DNA of 64,000 nucleotides. Source: an uncultured Bacteroidota bacterium (GTDB lineage Bacteria > Bacteroidota > Bacteroidia > Flavobacteriales > Schleiferiaceae). The position numbers were made by a program, and so were the translations under genes. This document shows positions 24,501 through 31,658 of this stretch, one piece after another. Below the pieces are notes generated by a model. It saw only the letters and a program-made list of their open reading frames with translations, searched no databases and was not told the DNA's origin. The DNA is taken from contig CAJXNI010000002.1 in assembly GCA_913057235.1 (NCBI GenBank), forward strand, positions 1 to 64,000, read 5' to 3'. Numbering within the stretch: the first letter of the stretch is position 1; each line of letters begins with the position of its first letter.

Positions 24501-25897
24501 AATCCTAAAATGGGGATAAAAACAATGAGAATGATGAGCTGCCCAAAAAAGGCCGAACGCATCATTTTTGAGGAAGATTTCTGGGCCAGTTCATCGCGCT
24601 TAGACGCAGGTACTGTTTGGTGCTTGCGTAAATACTGCGTGATGCCAAATACGGTACCTTCTACAATAATTACCGCGCCATCTACAATAATTCCAAAGTC
24701 AATGGCTCCTAAACTCATAAGGTTGGCCCAAACCCCAAAAACGTGCATGAGAATAAAGGCAAAGAGCAGAGACAAAGGAATTGTGGAAGCTACAATGAGG
24801 CCCCCGCGCCAATTGCCCAGCAAGATTACTAAAACAAAAATTACAATTAAGGCGCCTTCAATCAGGTTGTTGGAAATAGTGGAAGTAGTGCGCCCAATTA
24901 GCTCACTGCGATCAAGATAGGGCTCAATATGCACCCCGGCTGGTAATGATTTTTGAATTTCAGCCATGCGCTTTTTTATGGCCGTAATAACATCATTAGA
25001 GTTAGCCCCTTTCAGCATCATTACCAGGCCGCCCACCGTTTCGCCTTCTCCATTTTCGGTTACGGCACCGTAGCGGATGGCACTACCGTATTGCACCTTA
25101 GCAACATCTTTAACCAAAATGGGCAGGCCATTGCGGTTGGCCACCACAATATTTTCAAGGTCATTGAGGTTTCGCGCCAAGCCTTCACCTCTAATGTAGT
25201 TGGCCATGTGGTTTTTTTCAATGTAGGCGCCCCCGGTATTTTCATTATTGACTTCCAAAGCTTTGAAAATATCGGCCATGCTTACGTTAAGGGCGGCTAA
25301 TTCATCGGGGTTTACTGCTACCTCATATTGCTTTATAAAACCACCAAAAGAGTTTACCTCTACCACCCCCTCCACCATGGCCATTTGCCTGCGTACAATC
25401 CAGTCTTGAATAGTCCGTAAATCGGTGGGACTGTAAGCATCGCGGTAAGCTGAGTCTACGTGTAGGGTATACTGGTAGACTTCACCCAAGCCCGTTGAAA
25501 TAGGGCCCATAAAAGGTTGGCCAAAGCCTTTGGGAATTTTATCTTGCAAGGTGGTGAGCTTCTCATTCACTAACTGCCGCGGCAGATAGGTACCCATGTC
25601 TTCCTCAAATACTATGGTTACCGCTGAGAGGCCGCTGCGCGACACGGAGCGAATTTCGCGTACACCCGGCAGGTTGGCCATGGCCACTTCTACCGGGTAG
25701 CTAATGAATTGCTCAATTTCTTCGGTACCCAAATTGGGTGCTTGCGTTATTACCTGTACCTGGTTGTTGGTAATGTCAGGTACAGCATCTATGGGTACGC
25801 GGGTTAAACTGTAAAGTCCCCCGGCAATGAGTGCCAGGGTGAAAAGGCCCACCACCAGTTTGTGGCGAATGGAAAAGGCAATGATCGCGTTAATCAT
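21554..25897 (-). CDS. CzcA-type heavy-metal RND pump fused to a TolC-type outer-membrane factor
   Basis: A 1447-residue fusion. Residues 1 to about 1035 are an HME-family RND transporter with 12 membrane segments. In the fourth segment IDFGIIVDGAVIIVEG keeps the Asp/Asp/Glu pattern of CzcA (Zn, Co, Cd) and not the CusA pattern, so divalent cations are the likely cargo. From about 1060 the protein is a CzcC/TolC-like outer-membrane factor with two long coiled repeats (SLNQAVEQALERYPRMQASR onward). Between them lies VLAIGLWAIPFGDVQAQEQ, which looks like a retained signal peptide. The adaptor gene follows. Bacteroidetes carry similar fusions. How one chain reaches both membranes is unclear unless it is cleaved. 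Confidence 0.92.
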   Translation of the reverse strand: MINAIIAFSIRHKLVVGLFTLALIAGGLYSLTRVPIDAVPDITNNQVQVITQAPNLGTEEIEQFISYPVEVAMANLPGVREIRSVSRSGLSAVTIVFEEDMGTYLPRQLVNEKLTTLQDKIPKGFGQPFMGPISTGLGEVYQYTLHVDSAYRDAYSPTDLRTIQDWIVRRQMAMVEGVVEVNSFGGFIKQYEVAVNPDELAALNVSMADIFKALEVNNENTGGAYIEKNHMANYIRGEGLARNLNDLENIVVANRNGLPILVKDVAKVQYGSAIRYGAVTENGEGETVGGLVMMLKGANSNDVITAIKKRMAEIQKSLPAGVHIEPYLDRSELIGRTTSTISNNLIEGALIVIFVLVILLGNWRGGLIVASTIPLSLLFAFILMHVFGVWANLMSLGAIDFGIIVDGAVIIVEGTVFGITQYLRKHQTVPASKRDELAQKSSSKMMRSAFFGQLIILIVFIPILGLEGIEGKMFRPMALTFMFAMLGVMLLCLTYVPMMSAWFLRVNPSTKITWGDKLITWLEQRYQGILQKAFNLQRWVLAGAVAILALAVFTFTRLGGEFIPQLDEGTIAFHTILRPGSALSEAVKATTKVERKLLAEFPEITKVVSRTGVSEVPTDLMPMDMADCFITLKPEDEWTSAETKPELIAKIKTSLNEITGLHYEFTQPIEMRFNELMTGIREDVAIKLYGEDLEVLKTKAEEISDLIAGIEGIGDKRVEATSGLPQLTVEYDRASLARFGVNVNQLNQLLKTAFAGSKAGVVFEGEKRFDVVVRLQEAQRQGMKDVQNLLVELPNGQQVPLHELAHISYEPGPMQISRENTNRRIYVGINVRGRDVQSLVQEIQETLDEKLTLPAGYYLRYGGAFENLERATQRLQLLVPLALALIFILIFFALNSLKQTLMIYIAIPLAAIGGVFSLWLRDMPFSISAGVGFIVLFGVAVLNGLVLISSWNEIKAQNPELSLRERIQKGAQRRIRPILLTALTDILGFLPMAISTSAGAEVQQPLATVVIGGMLSATFLTLLVLPLLYRWLEQKSPVQVNPQAVAVLAIGLWAIPFGDVQAQEQTTVEEAISLNQAVEQALERYPRMQASRLEIDRQKALKKTAWNFGNTTIFTAGEEIAGNQGVYTPIGISQQNVPLFNVAPTLAVKKQQVALAQSALSLNQLELKLEVQKSYSTLYAARQRFLSYQSMDTAYQNFERAARLRYENEATSKLEYLAAQNAARQLKIKRNQAFQDYQMALQRFNLWLMSDTLYTVPEDWQPKLDFNAAPTAQPNDHPILQQAQQQQLLTEQKYHQQRWQYLPQVNVQYGPQSINGESGFYQFQAGLTIPLVFSSQLGKTQALKIQKAQALQNVKEQENEWQLKLANSRINFEKWQQTWRFYQQETLALAREQRQGALVAFENGAIDYLAFIQNTQNAMQLELEAWQAFEKYLISYYQLHYYLDPTP

Positions 25898-25974
25898 GCG
25901 CTTAAAAATTTAATCAGAAAAAAGGTTGAACAGCAGCAAAATCTTCGGCCGCTTGGCGCGAAGAGGAATTGGAT

Positions 25975-26370
25975 TTAGGCTAGAGAGTAAGGAGGGGGGC
26001 TGCGTAGCGATTGCAAACTTATCCTTAGCCACTTAGGTAAAGGGGTTAGCTGGGTAGAAACTTTAGAAGCGGGCTCGGGCAGAAGTGCTACTGGTAACAC
26101 CCAGGTTTGGACAGGCATGGGACCAAACAGCAGGATACTAAGGTCCTGAGCCTGGCCTTTTTGAAAATTCTCGAGATGCTCAGTTCCGTGACTAAACTCA
26201 AAAATGGAACTTAACCAATGTAAAAAGCTAATTTCAGAATGGGGCTCTTCACTAAAACTAAGGCTATGCGCCACGGAAGCATCAAAATTGTGGTGGTGAT
26301 GCGGCACAATGCTGTGCATTAGGCCCAAGCCTAAAGCAATGAAAAGTACGGTTTGCCTCAGAATTTTCAC
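25975..26370 (-). CDS. Histidine-containing exported protein upstream of the metal pump
   Basis: A 131-residue protein from GTG 26370 with a hydrophobic N-terminus (LRQTVLFIALGLGLMHSIVP) followed at once by HHHHNFDASVAH, then more scattered His/Glu. A second hydrophobic stretch is near 85-100. No family is recognised with confidence. It is on the same strand as the pump and adaptor, 77 bases upstream, and the HHHH motif suggests a periplasmic metal sensor or chaperone for that system. This is inference from context only. Confidence 0.65.
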   Translation of the reverse strand: MKILRQTVLFIALGLGLMHSIVPHHHHNFDASVAHSLSFSEEPHSEISFLHWLSSIFEFSHGTEHLENFQKGQAQDLSILLFGPMPVQTWVLPVALLPEPASKVSTQLTPLPKWLRISLQSLRSPPPYSLA

Positions 26371-26429
26371 GTGGCAAAACTACTAAATAAACAAGAATTG
26401 TTTGTGAATGGAATTATAAGCAAGCACAA

Positions 26430-27329
26430 TCAGGCCAAATGAAAACGTTGGGCATACGTCTGTGCCATTTTATTTAAGGCCCATTCAGCGTCTTTTGGAG
26501 TAATACCACTGGGGGGACCTTGGGGCGTGTTGTTTACGTCTATCACATAAATTTTGCCGTCATCGCGGTTGCGGAGTACGTCCATCTCGCCATAGTCTAA
26601 CTGAAAGCGTTCAATAAACTGGTTAAGCAAGTCAATTTCATCCTGCGAAAGCAATTTCTCAATAGGCGTGGGTTTACAGTAAATGGGGTTTTTAAAGCGA
26701 ACCTTAATATCGCGGTGTTTGAGGTACACAAAGTCAAGCGTGCCTTTAATAACCGGCACGCGGATGTCTTCTACGCGGGTGCCATTTTCCACTTCGTTAT
26801 TGATCAGTATTTGATAAAAGTCGCCTGTTTGCGTTTCCACGATGGGGCACTCAATGACCGCGTAGTTGTGAATGGCATTGATGTCGCTTTTTCGCACTGC
26901 CTTTCCTTGGTATTGCGTGGGGTCAATGCGAGTATTGTAACCAAAAATCTCTTGATGAATGCGGTCTACGCGCTCCTTGCTGATGTCGCGGTTGTGCAGA
27001 TTCACCACTTCAAATTCAGCACTCAGTTTATCCATAAGGGCAAACTCTTCCCGAAAGGTGAGGTACTCCCAATACACCACGTGATTAAATGAGCGCGAGG
27101 GTTTATTGGTTACGTTGTACCCTAAAATTTTAGCAATCTTGTAAATGGTGGAACCACGGCTGGGGAAGTGCGGATAGCACAGCATAGTTTTGGTTTTAAA
27201 ACCATTTTTAAAGGTATTGCTGAGGTAGAGCGCTGCTTCGCTGAGATCTTTGGTGAAACGCTCAAAAAGCGGCATTTTTTTATGGTATTTATTAAGAATA
27301 CCACGTTTGAATGGTTTTAAAAAATACAT
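26430..27329 (-). CDS. ATP-grasp-like protein next to a glycosyltransferase
   Basis: A 299-residue protein. Its C-terminal third ends with the ATP-grasp metal-binding signature: LDYGEMDVLRNRDDGKIYVIDVNNTPQGPP, in which E/D, D and N coordinate Mg-ATP. An earlier segment TLDFVYLKHRDIKVRFKNPIYC resembles the central strands. The typical N-terminal pre-ATP-grasp domain is short and basic (LKPFKRGILNKYHKKMP). ATP-grasp enzymes usually form amide or thioester bonds; some act on cell-surface glycans or peptides. Its start ATG shares one base with the stop of the GT4 gene, so the two are translationally coupled. Substrate unknown. Confidence 0.72.
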   Translation of the reverse strand: MYFLKPFKRGILNKYHKKMPLFERFTKDLSEAALYLSNTFKNGFKTKTMLCYPHFPSRGSTIYKIAKILGYNVTNKPSRSFNHVVYWEYLTFREEFALMDKLSAEFEVVNLHNRDISKERVDRIHQEIFGYNTRIDPTQYQGKAVRKSDINAIHNYAVIECPIVETQTGDFYQILINNEVENGTRVEDIRVPVIKGTLDFVYLKHRDIKVRFKNPIYCKPTPIEKLLSQDEIDLLNQFIERFQLDYGEMDVLRNRDDGKIYVIDVNNTPQGPPSGITPKDAEWALNKMAQTYAQRFHLA

Positions 27330-28423
27330 CAGCCTTGCGCTAAATCATGGTAAAATTGATAATACTGCTCAACACTGCGTGCGCTGGAAAATCGGGTACG
27401 AATGCGCTCCTTGGCGGCCAAACCCATAGCTGCCGTTTTTTCGGGGTCACGTATCATTTTCAAAAGGGCTTCGGCCATTAGTTTGGGCTGGGCCTTAGGC
27501 ACCACATGACCGGTTTTCCCTTCAATCATTAGCTCTCGGTTACCGGGTATATCCGTAATTACAGCTGGGGTGCCCAAACTCATACTTTCCAGCACAGATT
27601 TGGTAATGGACTCGCCATACAAACTAGAGAGCACAAAAGTGTGGGCCATTTTAACAATACGCAGACTGTCTTTACGCCAGCCTAAAAAATGTACGCGGTT
27701 TTCTTTACCGGCTTCTTTCACAATTTTCAAGTTCTCTGCTGTGTCAAAATCTTTGCCCAGTAGTAAAAGATGCGCATTCAAATGGTCGGGAATGTATTTG
27801 AAGGATTCCAATAAATAGGGGATGCCTTTCATTTTACGATTGTTGGCGGCACACACTGCGTAAAAACCATCGGCTGGTAAGCCTAACTCTTGTGGGGTGG
27901 TGGCTTCAACGTCTTCATACCATTCTAATTTATGCCCCTTGTTAATGGTTACGGTTTTATTTTTTACAAAAACCATGGCTTTATCAACGTACTCGGCCAC
28001 TCCCTCTGAGTTGCATAAAATGGCGTCTACCCGCGGATTTAAGAACTTGATGTAGGCGCTGGGATCGTACCATTTGATGTGGCCTTCAAAACCTCGGTAC
28101 AAAACCACTTTAACCGGTAAACCCTTAGCGGCCGGGATGCCATTGTAGGTGGCGCGGCTGCTGAATAAATGCATGACATCATATTGCCCGCGCTTTAATT
28201 CTTCACGAATAAACTGCCGTTGTTTTTTGTTGTAGCGCTCCACCGGGTAGTACTCAATCACCTTGATGCCAGCCTTTCTAAATTTAGGAATGTATTCACT
28301 ATCGCCATAGGTCATAATGGTGATGTCCATGCCCTTTTGGGCCAAGCCAATCATAATTTCAGCCTCAGGCCTAACGGTGTGGGTAGCGCGGTAGTTACTT
28401 ATTACCAATAGCTTTAAAGCCAT
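27329..28423 (-). CDS. Glycosyltransferase family 4 (GT-B fold)
   Basis: A 364-residue glycosyltransferase. The N-terminal Rossmann domain opens with KLLVISNYRATHTVRPEAEIM. The C-terminal GT1-type nucleotide-sugar domain (about 180-340) has AANNRKMKGIPYLLESFKYI, LLLLGKD, RVHFLGWRKD and the E-x7-E motif GESITKSVLESMSLGTPAVI. It transfers a sugar, probably to a lipopolysaccharide or capsule precursor at the cytoplasmic face. It sits between a PH-like membrane protein gene and the ATP-grasp gene, in the strand-wise continuation of the kds genes, which points to LPS-core or O-antigen work. Confidence 0.88.
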   Translation of the reverse strand: MALKLLVISNYRATHTVRPEAEIMIGLAQKGMDITIMTYGDSEYIPKFRKAGIKVIEYYPVERYNKKQRQFIREELKRGQYDVMHLFSSRATYNGIPAAKGLPVKVVLYRGFEGHIKWYDPSAYIKFLNPRVDAILCNSEGVAEYVDKAMVFVKNKTVTINKGHKLEWYEDVEATTPQELGLPADGFYAVCAANNRKMKGIPYLLESFKYIPDHLNAHLLLLGKDFDTAENLKIVKEAGKENRVHFLGWRKDSLRIVKMAHTFVLSSLYGESITKSVLESMSLGTPAVITDIPGNRELMIEGKTGHVVPKAQPKLMAEALLKMIRDPEKTAAMGLAAKERIRTRFSSARSVEQYYQFYHDLAQG

Positions 28424-28453
28424 GCCTTCATTTTAGGGGCCGCAAGGTATAGA

Positions 28454-28924
28454 TTATAGCAGAGAAGACTCAAAGGTCACACGATCACTTAAGCCATGGT
28501 TGGCAATTTTACCTTGTAAGGCTTTTTTAAAATCCTCAATTTCATCTACAACCATCGGCATGGCCTCAAATTTATGGTAGAACACCTCTAAGCAGTAGGG
28601 CGGCTTTTTAGCAATGAGAAACTTTTTTGGTTGAAAGTTTTGCGTTTGCCGCACTTTGTACATGCTGGCGTAGGCTATGCGCTTGGTTTTTTGCAAAGGG
28701 CGCTTAACCGCCAGGTGTTCGTCCTCTAGTTGGTACGTGTTTCGATTGCTCAAAAACAGGCTGGAAAGGGAAAATAGAAAGCTGGAAAGTATGGCGAAAT
28801 TTAAAGTGGTTATTCCTTGATACCAAAGTACAAAGGCCGCCAAAAGCCCATAAATAGCCAAAAAGAGAATCAGATAAGTACTGTTTAAGGTGAGTTTGTA
28901 GGCCTTTTTCTCCGGGTTTCCCAT
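28454..28924 (-). CDS. Two-helix membrane protein with PH-like C-terminus
   Basis: A 156-residue protein. Two hydrophobic helices lie at about 15-35 and 40-58. After them comes a beta-rich part, NTYQLEDEHLAVKRPLQKTKRIAYASMYKVRQT, resembling the bacterial PH domain in which a short strand pair leads to an I-x-Y/S-I segment. ATG 28924 is only 6 bases from the kdsC stop. Family membership is tentative. The position ties it to the kds-GT4 run. Confidence 0.62.
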   Translation of the reverse strand: MGNPEKKAYKLTLNSTYLILFLAIYGLLAAFVLWYQGITTLNFAILSSFLFSLSSLFLSNRNTYQLEDEHLAVKRPLQKTKRIAYASMYKVRQTQNFQPKKFLIAKKPPYCLEVFYHKFEAMPMVVDEIEDFKKALQGKIANHGLSDRVTFESSLL

Positions 28925-28930
28925 CTCGGC

Positions 28931-29599
28931 TTATTCGGGTAGAAGATGGTCGTCAATTAACTCACGCACGCAGCCTTCCCCGCCTTTGAGCTCTAAAACT
29001 TTACTCACACATTCTTTTACAGTCTTTACGGCATCAGCCGGGCAGGCGCTAAAGCCTGCTGCTTGTAAAATGGGTAGATCTGAAATATCATCGCCTATGT
29101 ACGCCACCTGATTAAAACTCAACTGCAGGCGAGCTAGCCAAGACTTTAAAATCTCAAGTTTGGGTTCTTTGCCTACGTATACGTTTTCAATTCCTAGCAT
29201 CTTGGCACGGTGTTCCACCAGTCCGGTGCTAATGCCCGCGCTAATGATTCCCGTTTGCCAACCGGCCTTTTGCAGACGTTTAATCCCCATGCCGTCTTTG
29301 GCATTAAAGCGCTTAATTTCATCGCCATTCTTGGTGAAAGTCATGCCGCCATCGGTAAGCACGCCATCGCAGTCCATCACTAAAAAGCGTAGGTCTTGTG
29401 GGGTATGGTCTAAAGCCTTAGTGAGCAAAGTACTCAAGCTGTGGCCACTGCGCTCACTGAGGTCTAGCAGTTGCTGAGCACTGAAATTTCCGGGGCTCTG
29501 CTGCATCAGGGCTTGCTCATCGGCCGAAAGGCTAATTTGCCCCTGTGCCTGCAAATACTGGAGGTTGGCTTGAAGCCGATGAAGGCTGGCTTTAGGCAT
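28931..29599 (-). CDS. kdsC: KdsC-like Kdo-8-phosphate phosphatase with an N-terminal extension
   Basis: A 222-residue HAD-family phosphatase. The catalytic motif is FLVMDCDGVLTDGGMTF (residues about 72-88), with motif II IISAGIS, the Lys in EPKLEILK, and the acidic motif YIGDDISDLPIL. It removes phosphate from Kdo-8-P to give Kdo for lipid A/LPS. Typical KdsC is about 170-190 residues. Here about 65 extra residues precede the domain: PKASLHRLQANLQYLQAQGQ then FSAQQLLDLSERSGHSLSTL, similar to the first and last helices of an XRE-type HTH with the recognition part missing. The start overlaps the kdsA stop by 8 bases. Confidence 0.85.
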   Translation of the reverse strand: MPKASLHRLQANLQYLQAQGQISLSADEQALMQQSPGNFSAQQLLDLSERSGHSLSTLLTKALDHTPQDLRFLVMDCDGVLTDGGMTFTKNGDEIKRFNAKDGMGIKRLQKAGWQTGIISAGISTGLVEHRAKMLGIENVYVGKEPKLEILKSWLARLQLSFNQVAYIGDDISDLPILQAAGFSACPADAVKTVKECVSKVLELKGGEGCVRELIDDHLLPE

Positions 29600-30368
29600 G
29601 GAGGGCGTTTTTAATCTTCATAGCGTCTGCCAGTAAATCTTCCAACTTATCCAGCTGCAGCATGGTGTGGGGGTCACTGAGCGCTTCTTTGGGGTTGGGG
29701 TGGGTTTCAATAAAAAAGCCGTTGGCTCCGGTGGCTATGGCGCTCAAGGCGATGGTTTTAATCAGGGAAGGATCGCCTCCGGTAACGCCTTCGGTTTTAT
29801 TGGGCTTTTGCACACTGTGGGTACAATCCATAATTACGGGTACTCCGTGGGCTTTCAGCCGATGGATGGCGGTGGCGTCTACCACTAAATCGGAATAACC
29901 AAAGGTAACGCCCCGTTCACAGACCCAAACCTTGGAGTTGCCCGTGCTTTGTACTTTTTCAATGGGAAACTGCATGGCTTCTGGAGAAAGAAATTGCCCT
30001 TTTTTGATGTTTACGCTTTTTCCGGTTTTGCCCGCGGCTAACAGTAATTCGGTTTGCCGGCAGAGGAAAGCCGGTATCTGCAAATGGTCTACGTACTGCG
30101 CAACCTTCTCAGCCTCGTAACTTTCGTGGATGTCGGTAATGGTTTCCACGCCCACTTCCTGGCCAATTTCCTGTAAAATATGCAGGGCTTTTTCATCTCC
30201 AATACCGGTAAAACTGTCTAAACGACTGCGGTTGGCTTTGCGGTAGCTACCTTTAAAAATGTAGCGGATGTCATGCTTATCGGCTAAAGCCTTAACCGTT
30301 TTAGCAATGTGCAGGGCGGTGTCTTTATCTTCTATGGCGCAGGGGCCGGCAATAAGGGTAAACTTCAT
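29592..30368 (-). CDS. kdsA: 3-deoxy-8-phosphooctulonate (Kdo-8-P) synthase
   Basis: Condenses arabinose-5-phosphate with phosphoenolpyruvate to Kdo-8-phosphate. The 258-residue protein has the class I aldolase-like barrel with family motifs LIAGPCAIED (4-13), FKGSYRKANRSR (about 38-49), TDIHE, IPAFLCRQTELL, KKGQFLSPEAM and MDCTHSVQKPN, ending FIETHPNPKEALSDPHTML. It is slightly shorter than the E. coli enzyme (284). The start overlaps the kdsD stop by 4 bases and the kdsC start overlaps its 3' end, so the three genes are tightly coupled in pathway order. Confidence 0.97.
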   Translation of the reverse strand: MKFTLIAGPCAIEDKDTALHIAKTVKALADKHDIRYIFKGSYRKANRSRLDSFTGIGDEKALHILQEIGQEVGVETITDIHESYEAEKVAQYVDHLQIPAFLCRQTELLLAAGKTGKSVNIKKGQFLSPEAMQFPIEKVQSTGNSKVWVCERGVTFGYSDLVVDATAIHRLKAHGVPVIMDCTHSVQKPNKTEGVTGGDPSLIKTIALSAIATGANGFFIETHPNPKEALSDPHTMLQLDKLEDLLADAMKIKNALHA

Positions 30369-30964
30369 TTTAGGCGAGCTTTAGAACCCAGGTAACCACT
30401 GTGGTGGCGCTTGGCGTATTCTTCTTTGCTAAACTTTATTTTTTCCATGAGCAGTACTACCAGAATATCGCCTACTACGGTCATAACCGTGGTAGAGGTG
30501 GTGGGCGCTAAACCCAAGGGGCAAACTTCTTTGGGGTTACCGGTGTGCAGCAACACATCGCAAAAGGCAGTCATCTCACCATCGGGGTTACCGGTGAGGC
30601 CAATTATTTTGAGGTTGGGGTGCAAGCGTCTGGCTAAAAATTCCAACTCTAAAATTTCGCGGGTTTTCCCCGAATTGGAAATTAGAAAAAGTACGTCATT
30701 GGATTGCAGCACGCCTAAGTCGCCATGCTGTGCTTCACTGGGATGCATAAAGATAGCGGGGGTGCCCGTTGAGCTCAGGGTAGTGGCCATATTGTTGCCT
30801 ATTTGTCCCGCTTTACCCATGCCGCTCACCACCAGTTTACCATTTTTCTGATGTATCTGCTGGTGAATCAGATCCAGAGCCTTTTCAATAACCCCATCTA
30901 CCGGAATATTTTGAATGGCTGCTATTTCCTGATCAATAATATTTTGAATGCGTGTTTTAATCAT
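30365..30964 (-). CDS. kdsD: Arabinose-5-phosphate isomerase, SIS domain only
   Basis: Converts ribulose-5-phosphate to arabinose-5-phosphate, feeding KdsA. The 199-residue protein is a single SIS domain: KLVVSGMGKAGQIGNNMATTLSSTGTPAIFMHPSEAQHGDLG and ISNSGKTREILELEFLARRL, with the distal LGLAPTTSTTVMTVVGDIL motif. E. coli KdsD (328 residues) has two extra CBS domains, which are absent here. CBS-free isomerases are known from Bacteroides. It is the first gene of the kds run (ATG 30964) and is followed with overlap by kdsA. Confidence 0.92.
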   Translation of the reverse strand: MIKTRIQNIIDQEIAAIQNIPVDGVIEKALDLIHQQIHQKNGKLVVSGMGKAGQIGNNMATTLSSTGTPAIFMHPSEAQHGDLGVLQSNDVLFLISNSGKTREILELEFLARRLHPNLKIIGLTGNPDGEMTAFCDVLLHTGNPKEVCPLGLAPTTSTTVMTVVGDILVVLLMEKIKFSKEEYAKRHHSGYLGSKARLK

Positions 30965-31081
30965 GGCCGCAAAAGTAAGAAACCGTAAGCTGATCGAGAG
31001 GGGTGAAGACCGATTGCAAAACGGACTGTTTTATTTGGCTTTTGGGTACTATTTTAGCCGACCCCAAAAAAAAAAACAACT

Positions 31082-31600
31082 ATGCTTTCCAATACCATCC
31101 AATCGCTTCTAAACCAACAGGTAGAATCTGAGGCAGCTTCATCACAATATTACCTGGCCATGGCTTCATACGCTGAAACCAAAGGCTACAATGGCGTAGC
31201 GGAGTTCATGTACCGCCACAGCGATGAAGAGCGCCAGCATATGTTAAAATTGGTACGCTTTATTAATGAGCGCGGTGGTCATGCCATAGTGCCGGCTTTA
31301 AGCCAGCCACCTACCGCATTTGAAGGTATTACCGAAATGTTTGCCAGTTTACTTGAACATGAAATTTCCATTACGCAGAAAATTAATGAGCTGGTAGCAG
31401 CCACACTGGATGAAAAGGACTATACCACTCATAATTTTTTACAGTGGTACGTGAGCGAGCAAATAGAGGAGGAGGCCTTGGCTCGTACCATTATGGACAA
31501 GCTGAACCTGATTGATAATGACAAGGGCGGCTTGTACCTTTTTGACCGGGATGTGGCGGGCTTTACGGTAACTTCGGCTAATGATGCACCTGCGGGCTAA
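31082..31600 (+). CDS. ftnA: Ferritin (iron-storage)
   Basis: A 172-residue bacterial non-haem ferritin. The four-helix bundle carries the ferroxidase ligands in order: Glu in LNQQVESEAASSQYYLAMASYAE, Glu and His in RHSDEERQHMLKLVRFINERGG, Glu in LLEHEISITQKINEL, and the late FLQWYVSEQIEEEALARTI helix. It oxidises ferrous iron and stores it in a 24-mer shell. An A-run of 12 bases sits directly before the ATG in place of a Shine-Dalgarno. It is monocistronic, divergent from kdsD and convergent with lolD. Confidence 0.96.
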   Translation: MLSNTIQSLLNQQVESEAASSQYYLAMASYAETKGYNGVAEFMYRHSDEERQHMLKLVRFINERGGHAIVPALSQPPTAFEGITEMFASLLEHEISITQKINELVAATLDEKDYTTHNFLQWYVSEQIEEEALARTIMDKLNLIDNDKGGLYLFDRDVAGFTVTSANDAPAG

Positions 31601-31658
31601 ATCAGAAAAAGTTAGAACAATACATTTAGACCGTTTTTAGGAAGCCTGCTTTGCCTTA

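Noticed and set aside
24432-25300. Plus-strand open frames of 162 and 115 codons
   Set aside because: Antisense shadows of the CzcA-TolC fusion gene.
26361-26378. Possible parS site around TTTTCACGTGGCAAAA
   Set aside because: Only the CACGTG core fits; the flanks are not symmetric as in parS, and the core overlaps the GTG start of the His-rich gene.
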